From the NCBI RefSeq assembly GCF_016864195.1, contig NZ_CP045202.1, positions 1,209,001-1,273,000 on the forward strand: a DNA stretch of 64,000 bases, in the 5' to 3' direction. A model generated the notes under the pieces. It was not told the DNA's origin. It did not search any database and worked only from the letters and a program-made list of their open reading frames with translations. Positions 1 to 9,794 of the stretch are shown in pieces (within the stretch, counting starts at the first letter, position 1; each line of letters starts with the position of its first letter). The stretch is from Dechloromonas sp. TW-R-39-2. GTDB taxonomy: Bacteria > Pseudomonadota > Gammaproteobacteria > Burkholderiales > Rhodocyclaceae. The position numbers were made by a program, and so were the translations under genes.

Positions 1-679
1 GCAGCACGGTGGCGCGCGTGATGCCTTCCAGGCAGGACGTCAGGTCCGGCGTGTAGAGCTTGCCCTTCTTGACGATGAACAGGTTCTCGCCGGCACCTTC
101 GGCGACATAGCCTTCCGGATCGAGCAGCATGGCTTCGTCGTAACCGTCGTTCGTCGCTTCGTTGTTGGCCAGGATCGAGTTGATGTAGTGGCCGCAAGCC
201 TTGGCGCGAACCATGGAGATATTCACATGGTGGCGGGTGAAGCTGGATGTCTTAACGCGAATGCCGCGCTCCATGCCTTCTTCGCCGAGGTAAGCACCCC
301 ACGGCCAGGCGGCGATGGCGATGTGTACCTTGGCACCCTTCGGCGAAACGCCGAGCTTTTCGGAGCCGTAGAAGGCGATCGGGCGGATGTAGCCGGATTC
401 GAGATTGTTGGCGCGGATGACTTCTTTGTGCGCTTCATTGACTTCGTCGCGCGTGAAGGGCATCTGCATCTGGAAAATGTGTGCCGAGTTGAACAGGCGG
501 TCGGTGTGGTCTTCGAGGCGGAAAATGGCCGTGCCTTTTTCAGTCTTGTAAGCCCGGACGCCTTCAAATACGCCCATGCCGTAATGCAGGGAGTGGGTGA
601 GGACGTGGGTGGTGGCTTCACGCCAGGGCACCAGTTTGCCGTCTTGCCAGATAAATCCGTCGCGATCCGCCATCGACAT
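1..679 (-). CDS. ilvE: Branched-chain amino acid aminotransferase (3' part outside window)
   Basis: PLP-dependent fold-type IV transaminase interconverting leucine, isoleucine and valine with their 2-oxo acids in the cytoplasm. The visible N-terminal part (about 226 residues) reads [19 protein letters not shown], then [16 protein letters not shown]. Further on it carries [10 protein letters not shown] with the expected PLP lysine, and [10 protein letters not shown], both IlvE hallmarks. The start at 679 gives the usual short N-terminus; an in-frame ATG six bases downstream is also possible. The gene runs off the left edge, so only the first part is seen. It is divergent from nudJ across about 90 bp. 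The family assignment is firm; the exact substrate preference is inferred. Confidence 0.93.
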   Translation of the reverse strand, partial: MSMADRDGFIWQDGKLVPWREATTHVLTHSLHYGMGVFEGVRAYKTEKGTAIFRLEDHTDRLFNSAHIFQMQMPFTRDEVNEAHKEVIRANNLESGYIRPIAFYGSEKLGVSPKGAKVHIAIAAWPWGAYLGEEGMERGIRVKTSSFTRHHVNISMVRAKACGHYINSILANNEATNDGYDEAMLLDPEGYVAEGAGENLFIVKKGKLYTPDLTSCLEGITRATVL

Positions 680-769
680 GCTTGATTCTCCGTAATGCGC
701 TCGTAAAAGCCCATAATTCTAGCCGAAATCAGTGGGTAAAATAACGCCTTTGCCGATAGAGTCGTTGCC

Positions 770-1216
770 ATGATCTGGAAACCCAATGTCACCGTTGCTG
801 CTGTCATTCAGCGCGACGGCAAGTTCCTGCTGGTCGAGGAGGAAACCGAAGCCGGGCTGGCCTTCAATCAGCCGGCCGGGCATCTCGAAGAAGGCGAGGC
901 GTTGATCGATGCCGTGGTGCGTGAGGCGCTGGAAGAAACCGCCTACCACTTCAAGCCGACACATCTGGTCGGGATCTACAACTGGAAGCATCCGACCAAG
1001 GATGTGACCTATCTGCGCTTTGCATTTGGTGGCGAGTTGCGTGGCTTTGAGGCTGAACGCAAGCTCGATGACGGGATTGTTGCTGCGCGCTGGCTGACGC
1101 TTGATGAAATCAAGGCAACGCAGGCGCGGCATCGCAGCCCGCTGATCCTGCGCTGCGTCGAGGATCTGCTGGCCGGAAAATCGTATCCGCTCGATTTGCT
1201 GGTGCATTACGCCTGA
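770..1216 (+). CDS. nudJ: NUDIX hydrolase, NudJ type
   Basis: Cytoplasmic nucleotide phosphohydrolase of 148 residues. The Nudix box starts at GHLEEGEA and ends REALEETAY (about residues 38-60), matching GX5EX7REUXEE; the usual Gly after EET is Ala. N-terminal PNVTVAAVIQRDGKFL and C-terminal RSPLILRCVEDLLAGKSYPL follow E. coli NudJ, an HMP-PP/thiamine pyrophosphate and nucleoside di/triphosphatase. The stop overlaps the next start by one base (TGATG), and mnmA follows soon after. In E. coli nudJ also lies beside mnmA and near purB and rluE, which supports orthology. The physiological substrate cannot be read from sequence. Confidence 0.87.
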   Translation: MIWKPNVTVAAVIQRDGKFLLVEEETEAGLAFNQPAGHLEEGEALIDAVVREALEETAYHFKPTHLVGIYNWKHPTKDVTYLRFAFGGELRGFEAERKLDDGIVAARWLTLDEIKATQARHRSPLILRCVEDLLAGKSYPLDLLVHYA

Positions 1217-1767
1217 TGAAGTCCTGGCTGCTTGCGCTGCTGTTTTGCTGCGGCTCGCTGCTGGCCGAGGAAAAGGTGCAACTTTGCTACGGTTACGGTT
1301 GTCTCGTGCAGGCTGAAATTCGCTACGGCGATGCGCAATTGAGTGAAGTTGATCGCACCTTGCGTGCCGCGGTCGACGCCGAAAACGAGCGTGAATTGCT
1401 CGCTGGCGTCATTGGGCAACTGTACGCCTGGGCCGGCGAGCAATCGGATATCCGCAATGATCGCGGCGGCAACTACGCCGATGCTGGCGTGCCGGGCAAG
1501 ATGGATTGCATCGATCATTCGACATCGACCACCCGCTTGCTGCACCTGCTTGAAGCGCGTGGCGATTTGCGCTGGCACCATGTTGCAGCTATCGAGATGC
1601 GTCGCTGGGCGTTCGTTTTTCCGGCGCATTACTCGGCCGTGATTGAAATGCCGGGTGAGGGTGATGGCCGCCACTTTGTGGTCGATAGCTGGTTTGTTGA
1701 TAATGGACAACCCGCGGTGATCCTGCCGCTGGATGAATGGAAGAAGGGGGCTGGGCCCGATGTCTGA
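1216..1767 (+). CDS. Secreted protein of unknown function, possible cysteine-protease/transglutaminase fold
   Basis: Not a named family that I recognise. The 183-residue product has a signal peptide ([17 protein letters not shown], cleaved near residue 17), so it should be periplasmic. After an N-terminal region with two Cys, the core carries [10 protein letters not shown], then HYSAVIE, then HFVVDSWF. This Cys ... His ... Asp order is typical of papain-like/transglutaminase-like folds, so a hydrolase or degenerate relative is possible. That is an inference from residue order only. It starts inside the nudJ stop (TGATG) and overlaps mnmA by 8 bases, so the three genes are translationally coupled. 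Confidence 0.75.
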   Translation: MKSWLLALLFCCGSLLAEEKVQLCYGYGCLVQAEIRYGDAQLSEVDRTLRAAVDAENERELLAGVIGQLYAWAGEQSDIRNDRGGNYADAGVPGKMDCIDHSTSTTRLLHLLEARGDLRWHHVAAIEMRRWAFVFPAHYSAVIEMPGEGDGRHFVVDSWFVDNGQPAVILPLDEWKKGAGPDV

Positions 1768-2857
1768 AAAAACTGTAGTGGTCGGCTTGTCCGGCGGTGT
1801 CGATTCCTCCGTGGCGGCCTTGTTGCTGAAACAGCAAGGCTGGAAGGTGATCGGCCTGTTCATGAAGAACTGGGAAGACGACGACACCGAGGAGTACTGT
1901 TCGTCGCGTCAGGATCTGATCGATGTGATGAGTGTCGCCGACCGGATCGGTATCGACGTAGAAGTCGTGAATTTCGCCGCCGAATACCGCGAGCGCGTCT
2001 TTGCCGAATTCCTGAGCGAATACCAGGCCGGGCGGACGCCGAATCCGGACATCCTGTGCAATTCCGAAATCAAGTTCAAGGCCTTCCTCGATCACGCCAT
2101 GAAGCTGGGTGCCGACAAGATCGCCACCGGGCATTACGCCGGGGTGCGCGAATTCAATGGCGAGTTCCAGTTGCTCAAGGCCGAGGATGGCACCAAGGAT
2201 CAAAGCTATTTTCTCTATCGGCTGAATCAGGCGCAGTTGTCGAAGACGCTGTTCCCGCTGGCCGATCTTTACAAGCGGGACGTGCGCAAGATTGCAGAGG
2301 CGGAGAATCTGCATGTGGCCGCCAAAAAAGATTCGACCGGGATCTGTTTCATCGGCGAACGCCCGTTCAAGGATTTTCTCAGCCGCTACCTGCCGCCCAA
2401 GCAGGGTGAAATTCGTCGTCTCGATGACGGCAAGGTGCTCGGTCAGCACGATGGTCTGATGTACCACACCCTCGGCCAGCGCAAGGGCTTGCATATCGGT
2501 GGCCTGAAGGAAAAAGGCCAGCCGGGCGGCGGCGATCACGATGCCTGGTTTGTCGCCGGCAAGGATATGGAAAAGAATGTGCTTTATGTCGTGCAGGGCC
2601 ACGATCATCCGGCCTTGCTCAAGGAAAGCCTGGTTGCCGAGCAGCTTTCCTGGGTGTCCGGCCAGGCGCCGCATACGCATTGGGTGTATACCGCCAAGCC
2701 GCGTTACCGGACTTCCGACCAGCCTTGCGAGGTCGACCGCGTCGATGGCGAAAGCTGCGAAATCCGCTTTGCCGAAGCGCAGTGGGCGCTGACGCCGGGG
2801 CAGTCGGTGGTGCTCTATGAAAGCCGGGTTTGTCTCGGTGGCGGGATCATTCGCTGA
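1760..2857 (+). CDS. mnmA: tRNA-specific 2-thiouridylase MnmA
   Basis: Cytoplasmic enzyme that thiolates U34 of tRNA-Lys, -Glu and -Gln, using sulfur relayed through the Tus proteins and ATP. The 365-residue product has the PP-loop [11 protein letters not shown] (residues 9-19) and the two catalytic cysteines, Cys100 in [10 protein letters not shown] and Cys196 in [14 protein letters not shown] and LGQRKGL are also present as in the family. I chose ATG 1760 over an upstream in-frame ATG at 1733 because it gives the conserved [14 protein letters not shown]-terminus. It overlaps the preceding gene by 8 bases, so it is the last gene of a three-gene operon. Confidence 0.97.
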   Translation: MSEKTVVVGLSGGVDSSVAALLLKQQGWKVIGLFMKNWEDDDTEEYCSSRQDLIDVMSVADRIGIDVEVVNFAAEYRERVFAEFLSEYQAGRTPNPDILCNSEIKFKAFLDHAMKLGADKIATGHYAGVREFNGEFQLLKAEDGTKDQSYFLYRLNQAQLSKTLFPLADLYKRDVRKIAEAENLHVAAKKDSTGICFIGERPFKDFLSRYLPPKQGEIRRLDDGKVLGQHDGLMYHTLGQRKGLHIGGLKEKGQPGGGDHDAWFVAGKDMEKNVLYVVQGHDHPALLKESLVAEQLSWVSGQAPHTHWVYTAKPRYRTSDQPCEVDRVDGESCEIRFAEAQWALTPGQSVVLYESRVCLGGGIIR

Positions 2858-2863
2858 TTGAAC

Positions 2864-2901
2864 TTGAGGCGTACTGTCGATATTCCTGTCGTACGCCTCA
2901 A
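2864..2901 (+). terminator. Perfect 11-bp inverted repeat after mnmA
   Basis: TTGAGGCGTAC (2864-2874) is repeated inverted as GTACGCCTCAA (2891-2901) around a 16-nt loop. It lies just after the mnmA stop and probably ends or protects that transcript. There is no clear U-run after it, so intrinsic termination is uncertain. The remaining 220 bp up to the next gene shows only a small ACGAC/GTCGT hairpin at 2980-2994. Confidence 0.4.
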
Positions 2902-3126
2902 ATTCTGTAAAGAGTTGTAGTTTCCTGTCCGTGCATGGGGCTGTCGGGCGCTCTGTTTTTCTTTTTATTTCATCGGCTTACGACTTTTTGTCGTGCATAG
3001 CGTGGCGGGCTGGCCGGTTTGCCTATTTGTTGGGTGGTGAACATAATCCGCTCCCATTCCGGCTGACTCTTCCCCGTTTGGTTCTGATCCAGACAAGCAG
3101 CCTTTGCCATCTCCGAAGGAATCATC

Positions 3127-3705
3127 ATGTCGATCTCTCTTTTGCGTCGCCAAATTTCAATCTCGGCTGCAGTGCTTGGCCTGTTGTTGATTGGCGGTTG
3201 TGCCACGGCACCGTTGCCGCCGGCCAAGGTGACGCTGGCCGTTGCCCAGACCGACCGCGGCGTCATGGTCTGGTTGCCCGATACCGTGCTCTTCGAATTC
3301 GGTAAGGCGTCGCTTGATCTGACCGAGGCCGCGCCTTATCTCGATCGGGTGGCCCAGCTTCTACGGGAAAAATCGAGCGCCGATCTGTTGCTTGAAGGGC
3401 ATACCGACAATGTTGGTGCGGCGGCATTCAACCAGGCGTTGTCGCAGCGTCGGGCCGATGCGGTGCGCGATGCCCTGCTGACGCGTGGCGTGCCGCAGGG
3501 CCGCATGAAATCGGTCGGTGTAGGCTTGAGCAAACCGCTGGCGCCCAACGATACCGAAACTGGGCGCAAGCTCAATCGTCGGGTTGAAATCATTCTGCTC
3601 GGCGAAAAGCTTGAGAATCTGGTGCGTGGCGAACCTGACAACGCCTTCGAGCAGGCTTTCGACCGTCTCAAGCGTTTGCTCGAACAGCCGCAGAGCAAGG
3701 GCTGA
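3127..3705 (+). CDS. OmpA-family peptidoglycan-binding lipoprotein
   Basis: Outer-membrane lipoprotein of 192 residues. The signal peptide ends in lipobox LLIGGC (Cys about residue 25), and Ala follows the Cys, consistent with Lol sorting to the outer membrane. The C-terminal OmpA-like domain (about 50-155) shows TVLFEFGKASL, LEGHTDNVG, LSQRRADAVRDAL and LNRRVEIIL. It should bind diaminopimelate in peptidoglycan and link the outer membrane to the wall. A charged tail of about 30 residues follows the domain. It is not clearly Pal, since no Tol genes are nearby. Nine bases separate it from the patatin-like gene, suggesting one transcript. Confidence 0.88.
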   Translation: MSISLLRRQISISAAVLGLLLIGGCATAPLPPAKVTLAVAQTDRGVMVWLPDTVLFEFGKASLDLTEAAPYLDRVAQLLREKSSADLLLEGHTDNVGAAAFNQALSQRRADAVRDALLTRGVPQGRMKSVGVGLSKPLAPNDTETGRKLNRRVEIILLGEKLENLVRGEPDNAFEQAFDRLKRLLEQPQSKG

Positions 3706-3714
3706 TCCTGAATC

Positions 3715-4629
3715 ATGGAAAATCGTCAGGAAGATTTTTCGCCATTACGCCGCCGCTTGCTGGGCGCTTCGCTGGCCGGTGGCGTGTTGGCTTCGCCGCT
3801 CGATGTTTTGGCACAAAGTGGCGCATTGCCTGAAAAGCGTCGTCTGGCGGTGGTGCTGGGCGGTGGTTCGGCGCGCGGGTTTGCCCACATCGGCGTGATC
3901 AAGGCACTTGAGGCGGGCGGTATCCGGCCGGACCTGATTGTCGGCTGCAGCGCCGGCAGCCTGATCGGTGCATTCTGGGCTGCCGGTTTTTCCGGGGTTC
4001 AGATGGAAGAGCTGGCGATGCGGGTCAAGGACAGCGAAATTGTCGATCTGGTCAACGGCCCGACGCAGCAGCGAGGCATGGTGACGGGCAAGAGCCTGCA
4101 TGCTTTCGTCAATCAGTCCCTGCAGAACCGCTCCCTCGAATCGCTTAAAACGCCTTTTGCAGCCGTCGCCACGCAATACCCCGGCGGTGAGCTGGCTGTT
4201 TTCAACAAGGGCGATACCGGTTTCGCGGTGCGCGCTTCGTGCTCGATTCCCGGTGTGTTCATTCCGGCCAGCCTGGATGGTCAGGAGTATCTGGATGGCG
4301 GCCTGGTCAGTCCTTTGCCAGTATCGACGGCCCGCAAGCTGGGGTGTGACCTGGTTGTGGCGGTCGATGTCGGTGGATTCGACCCGACCGGGGACGACGG
4401 GCATGGCTTGTATAACCTGTTGCTGCGCTCATTCGAGATCATGGGGCAGGCGTTGCGCAAGCGTGAAGCCGCTGATGCAGATATCGTCATCCGTCCTGAA
4501 GTCAGCCGTATTTCAAGCACCGATTTCTCTGCCCGCAGGACCCTGATTGCGATGGGGCAGCAGGCCGGAGCGCGTCTCTTGCCGGTGATCCGGGAAAAAA
4601 TGGCCATGCCTGTGCGCCGGCGTGGCTGA
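3715..4629 (+). CDS. Patatin-like phospholipase with Tat-type signal
   Basis: Predicted lipid acyl hydrolase of 304 residues, resembling the RssA/YlbK group. The oxyanion loop GGGSARGFAHIGV, nucleophile elbow GCSAGS (Ser in GxSxG) and DGGLVSP with the dyad Asp are all present, so it should be active. The N-terminus has RRRLLGASLAGGVL and ends near ALAQS-like residues (about 35). That suggests export, possibly by Tat, although the consensus Phe is replaced by Leu. This is a chromosomal housekeeping type, unrelated to the CapV gene at 50 kb. It lies 9 bases after the OmpA-type lipoprotein and is followed by a strong terminator. Confidence 0.87.
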   Translation: MENRQEDFSPLRRRLLGASLAGGVLASPLDVLAQSGALPEKRRLAVVLGGGSARGFAHIGVIKALEAGGIRPDLIVGCSAGSLIGAFWAAGFSGVQMEELAMRVKDSEIVDLVNGPTQQRGMVTGKSLHAFVNQSLQNRSLESLKTPFAAVATQYPGGELAVFNKGDTGFAVRASCSIPGVFIPASLDGQEYLDGGLVSPLPVSTARKLGCDLVVAVDVGGFDPTGDDGHGLYNLLLRSFEIMGQALRKREAADADIVIRPEVSRISSTDFSARRTLIAMGQQAGARLLPVIREKMAMPVRRRG

Positions 4630-4682
4630 TTGTTCTTGCGTTGATTTTTGCGGTGATTCCCTGGTTGACCGCAGCAGTATTG

Positions 4683-4709
4683 AAAAAGGCGCCGTTGGCG
4701 CCTTTTTTT
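4683..4709. terminator. Bidirectional rho-independent terminator
   Basis: AAAAAGGCGCC (4683-4693), loop GTT, then GGCGCC followed by seven T (4697-4709). The A-run and T-run make it work in both directions, between the convergent patatin-like and GST genes. Its T-run touches the GST stop codon. Confidence 0.9.
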
Positions 4710-5316
4710 AATCGTGCGGTACTGAGTCGGCGAACGAAGGTCGCTGCATCAGTTTGGCGTAGAGCTTGGCCAGATTGGGGTGGCTTTCCTGCCAGTTGAT
4801 GTCGGCAAAGCGGAATGCCAGGTAACCCAGCGCAGTGACGCTGGCGATGTCGGCCATCGAAAAATGCGTTCCCATGCAGAAAGCTTTGTCGCCGAGTTCT
4901 TCGGCCATGAAATCGAGGCCGCGCATGACCTTGTCGCGTTGACGGGCGATCCAGCTGGCGCTTTGCTCTTTCTTCGGGCGTTTGGCTTCGAGAAAGGCGC
5001 TGGCGGCTGCGTCGCAGATACCGTCGGCCACCGCTTCCCAGCGCTTGACCTCGATGCGTTCGCGATTGGGCGCCGGGAAAAGCTTGTTGTTCGGCGTCAC
5101 ATTGTCGATGTATTCGACAATGACGCGCGAATCGAAGAGCGGCGTGTTGTCGTCGAGCAGCAGAACCGGGATCTTGCCGAGCGGATTGATGTTCGGCACC
5201 TTGCTGTCTTCCAGCCAAGGGGAATCGATTTCGAAGTCGTACTCGATTTTCTTTTCAGCCAGAACGATCCGTACTTTGCGGACGAAAGGGCTGGTGTGGG
5301 AGCCGATCAGCTTCAT
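4708..5316 (-). CDS. Glutathione S-transferase family protein (YibF-like)
   Basis: Cytoplasmic GST-fold protein of 202 residues. The N-terminal thioredoxin-like domain starts MKLIGSHTSPFVRKVRI and has NPLGKIPVL with the conserved cis-Pro, then LFDSRVIVEYID, where Asp-Ser would contact glutathione. The C-terminal helical domain has WEAVADGICDAA and the N-capping box FSMADIA. The order and motifs follow E. coli YibF. The substrate is unknown, and the family includes detoxifying and structural members. It is divergent from purB (95 bp) and converges on the patatin gene. Confidence 0.9.
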   Translation of the reverse strand: MKLIGSHTSPFVRKVRIVLAEKKIEYDFEIDSPWLEDSKVPNINPLGKIPVLLLDDNTPLFDSRVIVEYIDNVTPNNKLFPAPNRERIEVKRWEAVADGICDAAASAFLEAKRPKKEQSASWIARQRDKVMRGLDFMAEELGDKAFCMGTHFSMADIASVTALGYLAFRFADINWQESHPNLAKLYAKLMQRPSFADSVPHD

Positions 5317-5381
5317 TACATGCTCTCTGATTTGGGGAGTTGGATTATAGCGTATGGCGCAGGGGATCGTCGGACAGGTAA

Positions 5382-6779
<1,398 letters not shown>

Positions 6780-7055
6780 ATGTTGTGCTCCAAATGCGGG
6801 CAGGACGTGCCGGCCGACGCCATTTATTGCCCGCATTGCGTCGGCGAGCGTAAAACCACGGACCAGGACGTGATCCGTGGCGGCATCCGCGGCGGATCGA
6901 TCGGCCTTTTCCTCGGATTGTTGCCGATGATCTGGCTGCTTTATCACTTCGGCGCTGAGCGCGGTATCAAGGCCATCGCTTTTACCGTGCCGATTGCTAC
7001 TTTTACAACGGGTCTGATCATTGGCATGGTCAAGGCCAAACGGGACTGGAAATAA
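6780..7055 (+). CDS. Small zinc-ribbon membrane protein
   Basis: A 91-residue protein with an N-terminal zinc ribbon made of CSKCG (residues 3-7) and CPHC (17-20). Two hydrophobic segments follow (about 40-57 and 66-83), ending in a basic tail KAKRDWK. This is the common zinc-ribbon plus two-TM layout of small inner-membrane proteins. The function is unknown. It starts at the base after the purB stop, and the next gene starts at the base after its own stop, so the three form a tight operon. Confidence 0.75.
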   Translation: MLCSKCGQDVPADAIYCPHCVGERKTTDQDVIRGGIRGGSIGLFLGLLPMIWLLYHFGAERGIKAIAFTVPIATFTTGLIIGMVKAKRDWK

Positions 7056-7373
7056 ATGTCGTTTGCTGAAAATCTGAAGAAATTGCCCGGAATCTCGCAC
7101 CTTGCCGCGGTCAACCTGCTCGACAAGGAGGAAACCGTGGTGGCAACTATCGAAAACAAGGCGGGTAGCCAGGGTTCCCTGGCGGTGTACAACCATCTGG
7201 CCCAGACCTATGGTTCGATCAATCTTGAAGCTGCGAAAAAGGGCCTGGAGATTTTTGCCGAGCATACCGACGATGCCCGTTTGCATGCCGGCAAACATCC
7301 GAATATCGACCGCCTGCTGGCCATCGAAAGTGGCGCCCCGGCCTTGCGCGTCAAACACGTTTTTGCTGTCTGA
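7056..7373 (+). CDS. Conserved small protein of unknown function (possibly DUF2322)
   Basis: A 105-residue soluble protein starting MSFAENLKKLPGISHLAAVNLLD, with AVYNHLAQTYGSIN and HPNIDRLLAIE further along. It has no signal peptide, membrane segment or catalytic motif that I can identify. Length and style fit a small proteobacterial family that I believe is DUF2322, but this is from memory and not certain. It directly follows the zinc-ribbon gene without a gap and ends the purB operon. A long RNA hairpin (7378-7420) lies just after the stop. Confidence 0.7.
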   Translation: MSFAENLKKLPGISHLAAVNLLDKEETVVATIENKAGSQGSLAVYNHLAQTYGSINLEAAKKGLEIFAEHTDDARLHAGKHPNIDRLLAIESGAPALRVKHVFAV

Positions 7374-7377
7374 TTGA

Positions 7378-7420
7378 TTGTTGAGTTTTTCTCACTATTT
7401 TTGTGAGAAAGGATCAACAA
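7378..7420 (+). other. Long hairpin between the purB operon and cytochrome c'
   Basis: Two nested inverted repeats share one centre at 7399: TTGTTGA (7378-7384)/TCAACAA (7414-7420), and TTTCTCAC (7388-7395)/GTGAGAAA (7403-7410). G-U pairs bridge them, giving a nearly continuous 18-bp RNA stem with one mismatch and a 7-nt U-rich loop. No U-run follows, so it may be an end-of-transcript structure, an operator, or both. Confidence 0.55.
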
Positions 7421-7536
7421 GTCCGTGCCGCCCGGTCATACGTGGCAGATATAATTTTTGCGCGGAATAAATTGATGCCTGCTGACGTACACCGTTTTGC
7501 AGGCCAATTCACCTCAACAACAACGGAGAAAATAAT

Positions 7537-7992
7537 ATGAAATCCAAGCTTTTGCTCGCTCTGCTCGCCGTCACCCTGACCGGCACTGCCGTCGCCCAGG
7601 TCAAGCCGGAAGAGGCCATCAAGTTCCGTCAATCGGGCTACACCTTCATGGCCTGGAACATGACTCGCATCAAGGCCAACGTTGAAGGTACGTACAACAA
7701 GGACGAGGTCATCAAGGCGGCGAATGCCATCCAGGCCATTGCCAATTCAGGCATGGGGGCGCTTTACCTGCCGGGCACCGACAAGGGCAAGGGCTGGGAA
7801 GATACCCGCGTCAAGCCGGAGTTGTTCACCAACAAGGAAGGTGTCGGCAAGGTGGCTGGTGCATTCGTCAAGGAAGCCAATGAAATGGCCAAGGTTGCGG
7901 CAACCGGTGATGTTGCCGCGGCCCGTGAGCAGTTCGGCAAGCTCGGCGGTACCTGCAAGGGCTGTCACGACGATTTCAAGATCAAGAAATAA
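7537..7992 (+). CDS. Cytochrome c' (periplasmic, NO-binding type)
   Basis: Four-helix-bundle monoheme cytochrome of 151 residues. A signal peptide ends at AVA (about residue 20). The single heme site CKGCH is near the C-terminus (residues 140-144), which is the hallmark of cytochrome c' rather than class I cytochromes. KPEEAIKFRQSGYTFMAWN is the typical first helix. The family has a five-coordinate heme and protects against nitric oxide, which fits the denitrification genes at 15-34 kb. The ribosome site is ACGGAGAAA before ATG 7537. A strong terminator follows, then a cytochrome b561 gene that may be its membrane partner. Confidence 0.93.
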   Translation: MKSKLLLALLAVTLTGTAVAQVKPEEAIKFRQSGYTFMAWNMTRIKANVEGTYNKDEVIKAANAIQAIANSGMGALYLPGTDKGKGWEDTRVKPELFTNKEGVGKVAGAFVKEANEMAKVAATGDVAAAREQFGKLGGTCKGCHDDFKIKK

Positions 7993-8015
7993 TCGCCTCG
8001 GGCTCGGCATGACAG

Positions 8016-8041
8016 CAGGCGCCTTCGGGCGCCTGTTTTTT
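8016..8041 (+). terminator. Rho-independent terminator after cytochrome c'
   Basis: CAGGCGCC, tetraloop TTCG, GGCGCCTG and six T. The b561 gene begins 20 bases later, so it needs read-through or its own promoter. Confidence 0.92.
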
Positions 8042-8061
8042 CATGAACATGAAGGATAGAC

Positions 8062-8754
8062 ATGAACAGTAAACGTATCCGGCTCTGGGATTTGCCCACC
8101 CGTCTTTTTCACTGGTTGCTGGTTGTTTCGGTGAGTGGGGCGATTATCAGCGGCCTGATCGGCGGGAATTTGATCGTCTGGCATGAGCGCTTTGGTTTGT
8201 TGATTGCCGGGCTGGTCGTTTTTCGTCTGGTCTGGGGGGTGGTTGGCTCAAGCTATGCCCGGTTTTCCCAGTTTTTTCCGACCCCGGCCAAGCTGAAGGC
8301 TTATCTGGCCGGCAACTGGCACGCTCACGGACACAATCCGCTGGGGGCTTTTTCGGTTTTCGGCTTGCTCGGCCTGCTGGCTTTTCAGGTGAGTAGCGGT
8401 TTGTTCAGCAATGACGACATTGCCTTTGTCGGCCCACTGTTCGACCTGGTTGATAAAAACCTGAGCAACCGGCTGACAGGATGGCATACGCTGGCTGCCA
8501 ATGTTCTCTTTGTATTGATTGGTTTGCATGTCGCCGCGATTGCTTTCTACGGCCACGTCAAGAAGGAAAACCTGGTCAAGCCGATGGTGACAGGCTGGAA
8601 GGAAACGACTTCGGGCGAGTCGGCCAAAGGGGGTGGTGTGCTTGCCTTGCTGGTTGCTCTGGTGCTGGCTGCAGCAGCGGTATATCTCGCCAGTGGCCTC
8701 TGGCTGCCTGAGCCGCCGCCGCCTCCGCCGGCGGCAGAAACACCGGCCTGGTGA
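8062..8754 (+). CDS. Cytochrome b561-family membrane protein
   Basis: Inner-membrane di-heme b protein of 230 residues of the prokaryotic b561/Ni-Fe-hydrogenase b-subunit type. The first helix follows LWDLPTRLFHWLL with a likely heme His. WHERFG, the helix after GHNPLGAFSVFG, and WHTLAANVLFVLIGLHVAAI supply further helices and His ligands. A final hydrophobic helix (about 193-212) and a Pro-rich tail PEPPPPPPAA are added. Such proteins pass electrons between quinol and periplasmic c-type cytochromes; the adjacent cytochrome c' is the natural candidate, by inference. A bidirectional terminator follows. Confidence 0.88.
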   Translation: MNSKRIRLWDLPTRLFHWLLVVSVSGAIISGLIGGNLIVWHERFGLLIAGLVVFRLVWGVVGSSYARFSQFFPTPAKLKAYLAGNWHAHGHNPLGAFSVFGLLGLLAFQVSSGLFSNDDIAFVGPLFDLVDKNLSNRLTGWHTLAANVLFVLIGLHVAAIAFYGHVKKENLVKPMVTGWKETTSGESAKGGGVLALLVALVLAAAAVYLASGLWLPEPPPPPPAAETPAW

Positions 8755-8788
8755 TTCCCTGTATTGATCCGGATATTTTCCGGACATG

Positions 8789-8816
8789 AAAAAGCCGCCA
8801 ATCTGGCGGCTTTTTT
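8789..8816. terminator. Bidirectional rho-independent terminator
   Basis: Five A, GCCGCCA (8794-8800), loop ATC, TGGCGGC (8804-8810) and six T. It separates the convergent b561 and secF genes. Confidence 0.9.
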
Positions 8817-8837
8817 ATTGTCGACCGGCGCAGTCGA

Positions 8838-9782
8838 TCAGACTACTGCGCCATCTTCATTGGCGCCTTCAACCGCTTTTTTCGGCTTGATGAACTGCTC
8901 GCGCGATACGCCCAGCCACATGACCAGCGGACTGGCGACGAGTACCGAAGAGTAGATGCCGAAGCAGATCCCGATGGTCAAAGCCATGGCGAAGTAGTGC
9001 AGGGTTTCGCCACCGAAAACCAGCATCGAGAGCACCATCAACTGGGTGCAGCCATGGGTGATGATGGTTCGGCTGATGGTGCTGGTGATTGCGTGGTCGA
9101 GTACTTCTGGCGTCGACATGCCGCGCTTGCCCTTGAAGGTTTCGCGGACACGGTCAAAGACGACGACTGATTCATTCACCGAGTAGCCCAGTACGGCAAG
9201 GACTGCAGCCAGGACTGAGAGCGAGAATTCCCACTGGAAGAATGCGAAGAACCCCAGAATGATGATCACGTCGTGCAGGTTGGCGATGATGGCGGATACG
9301 GAGAAGCGCCATTCAAAGCGGAACGCGAGGTACACGATGATGCCGAGGATGACCAGCAGCAGGGCCATGGCACCGTTTTCGGCGAGTTCCTTGCCGACTT
9401 GCGGGCCGACAAACTCGACGCGGCGCAATTCGGCGCCGGACGCTTCGGTTTCCAGCGCCTTCATCACCGCTTCACCCAATTGAGCCGTGTTCTGGTCGCC
9501 CTTGAGCGGCAGGCGGATCATGACGTCCTGAGATGAGCCGAAGTTCTGCACCGAATAATCGCTGAAGCCGGATTTGCCCAGTGCGCTGCGAATCTTTTCC
9601 AGGTCGGCAGATTGCTCGTAGTGGGTTTCGATCAGCGTGCCGCCGGTGAACTCGACCGACAGGTGAAGTCCCTTGGTGAAGAGAAAGACGACGGCCAGCA
9701 GGAAGGTGAGCAGCGAGATGATGTTGAACTTCAGCGCATGGCGCATGAAGGGGATGTCTTGCTTGATACGGAAAAATTCCAT
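8838..9782 (-). CDS. secF: Protein translocase subunit SecF
   Basis: Inner-membrane partner of SecD that uses the proton gradient to help SecYEG export proteins. The 314-residue product has a first TM helix after the N-terminal MEFFRIKQDIPFM segment and a periplasmic domain with SVEFTGGTLIE. Five further TM helices form the RND-like core, with GYSVNESVVVFDRVRE (conserved Asp of the D-x-x-x-D type region). ITHGCTQLMVLSML follows. It is 12 bases downstream of secD and ends the queA-tgt-yajC-secD-secF block. Confidence 0.97.
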   Translation of the reverse strand: MEFFRIKQDIPFMRHALKFNIISLLTFLLAVVFLFTKGLHLSVEFTGGTLIETHYEQSADLEKIRSALGKSGFSDYSVQNFGSSQDVMIRLPLKGDQNTAQLGEAVMKALETEASGAELRRVEFVGPQVGKELAENGAMALLLVILGIIVYLAFRFEWRFSVSAIIANLHDVIIILGFFAFFQWEFSLSVLAAVLAVLGYSVNESVVVFDRVRETFKGKRGMSTPEVLDHAITSTISRTIITHGCTQLMVLSMLVFGGETLHYFAMALTIGICFGIYSSVLVASPLVMWLGVSREQFIKPKKAVEGANEDGAVV

Positions 9783-9794
9783 GTCCGTTTTTCC

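Noticed and set aside
3715..4629. Patatin-like gene as a second CBASS effector
   Set aside because: It has an export signal and lies in the housekeeping region with an OmpA-type lipoprotein, not near a CD-NTase.
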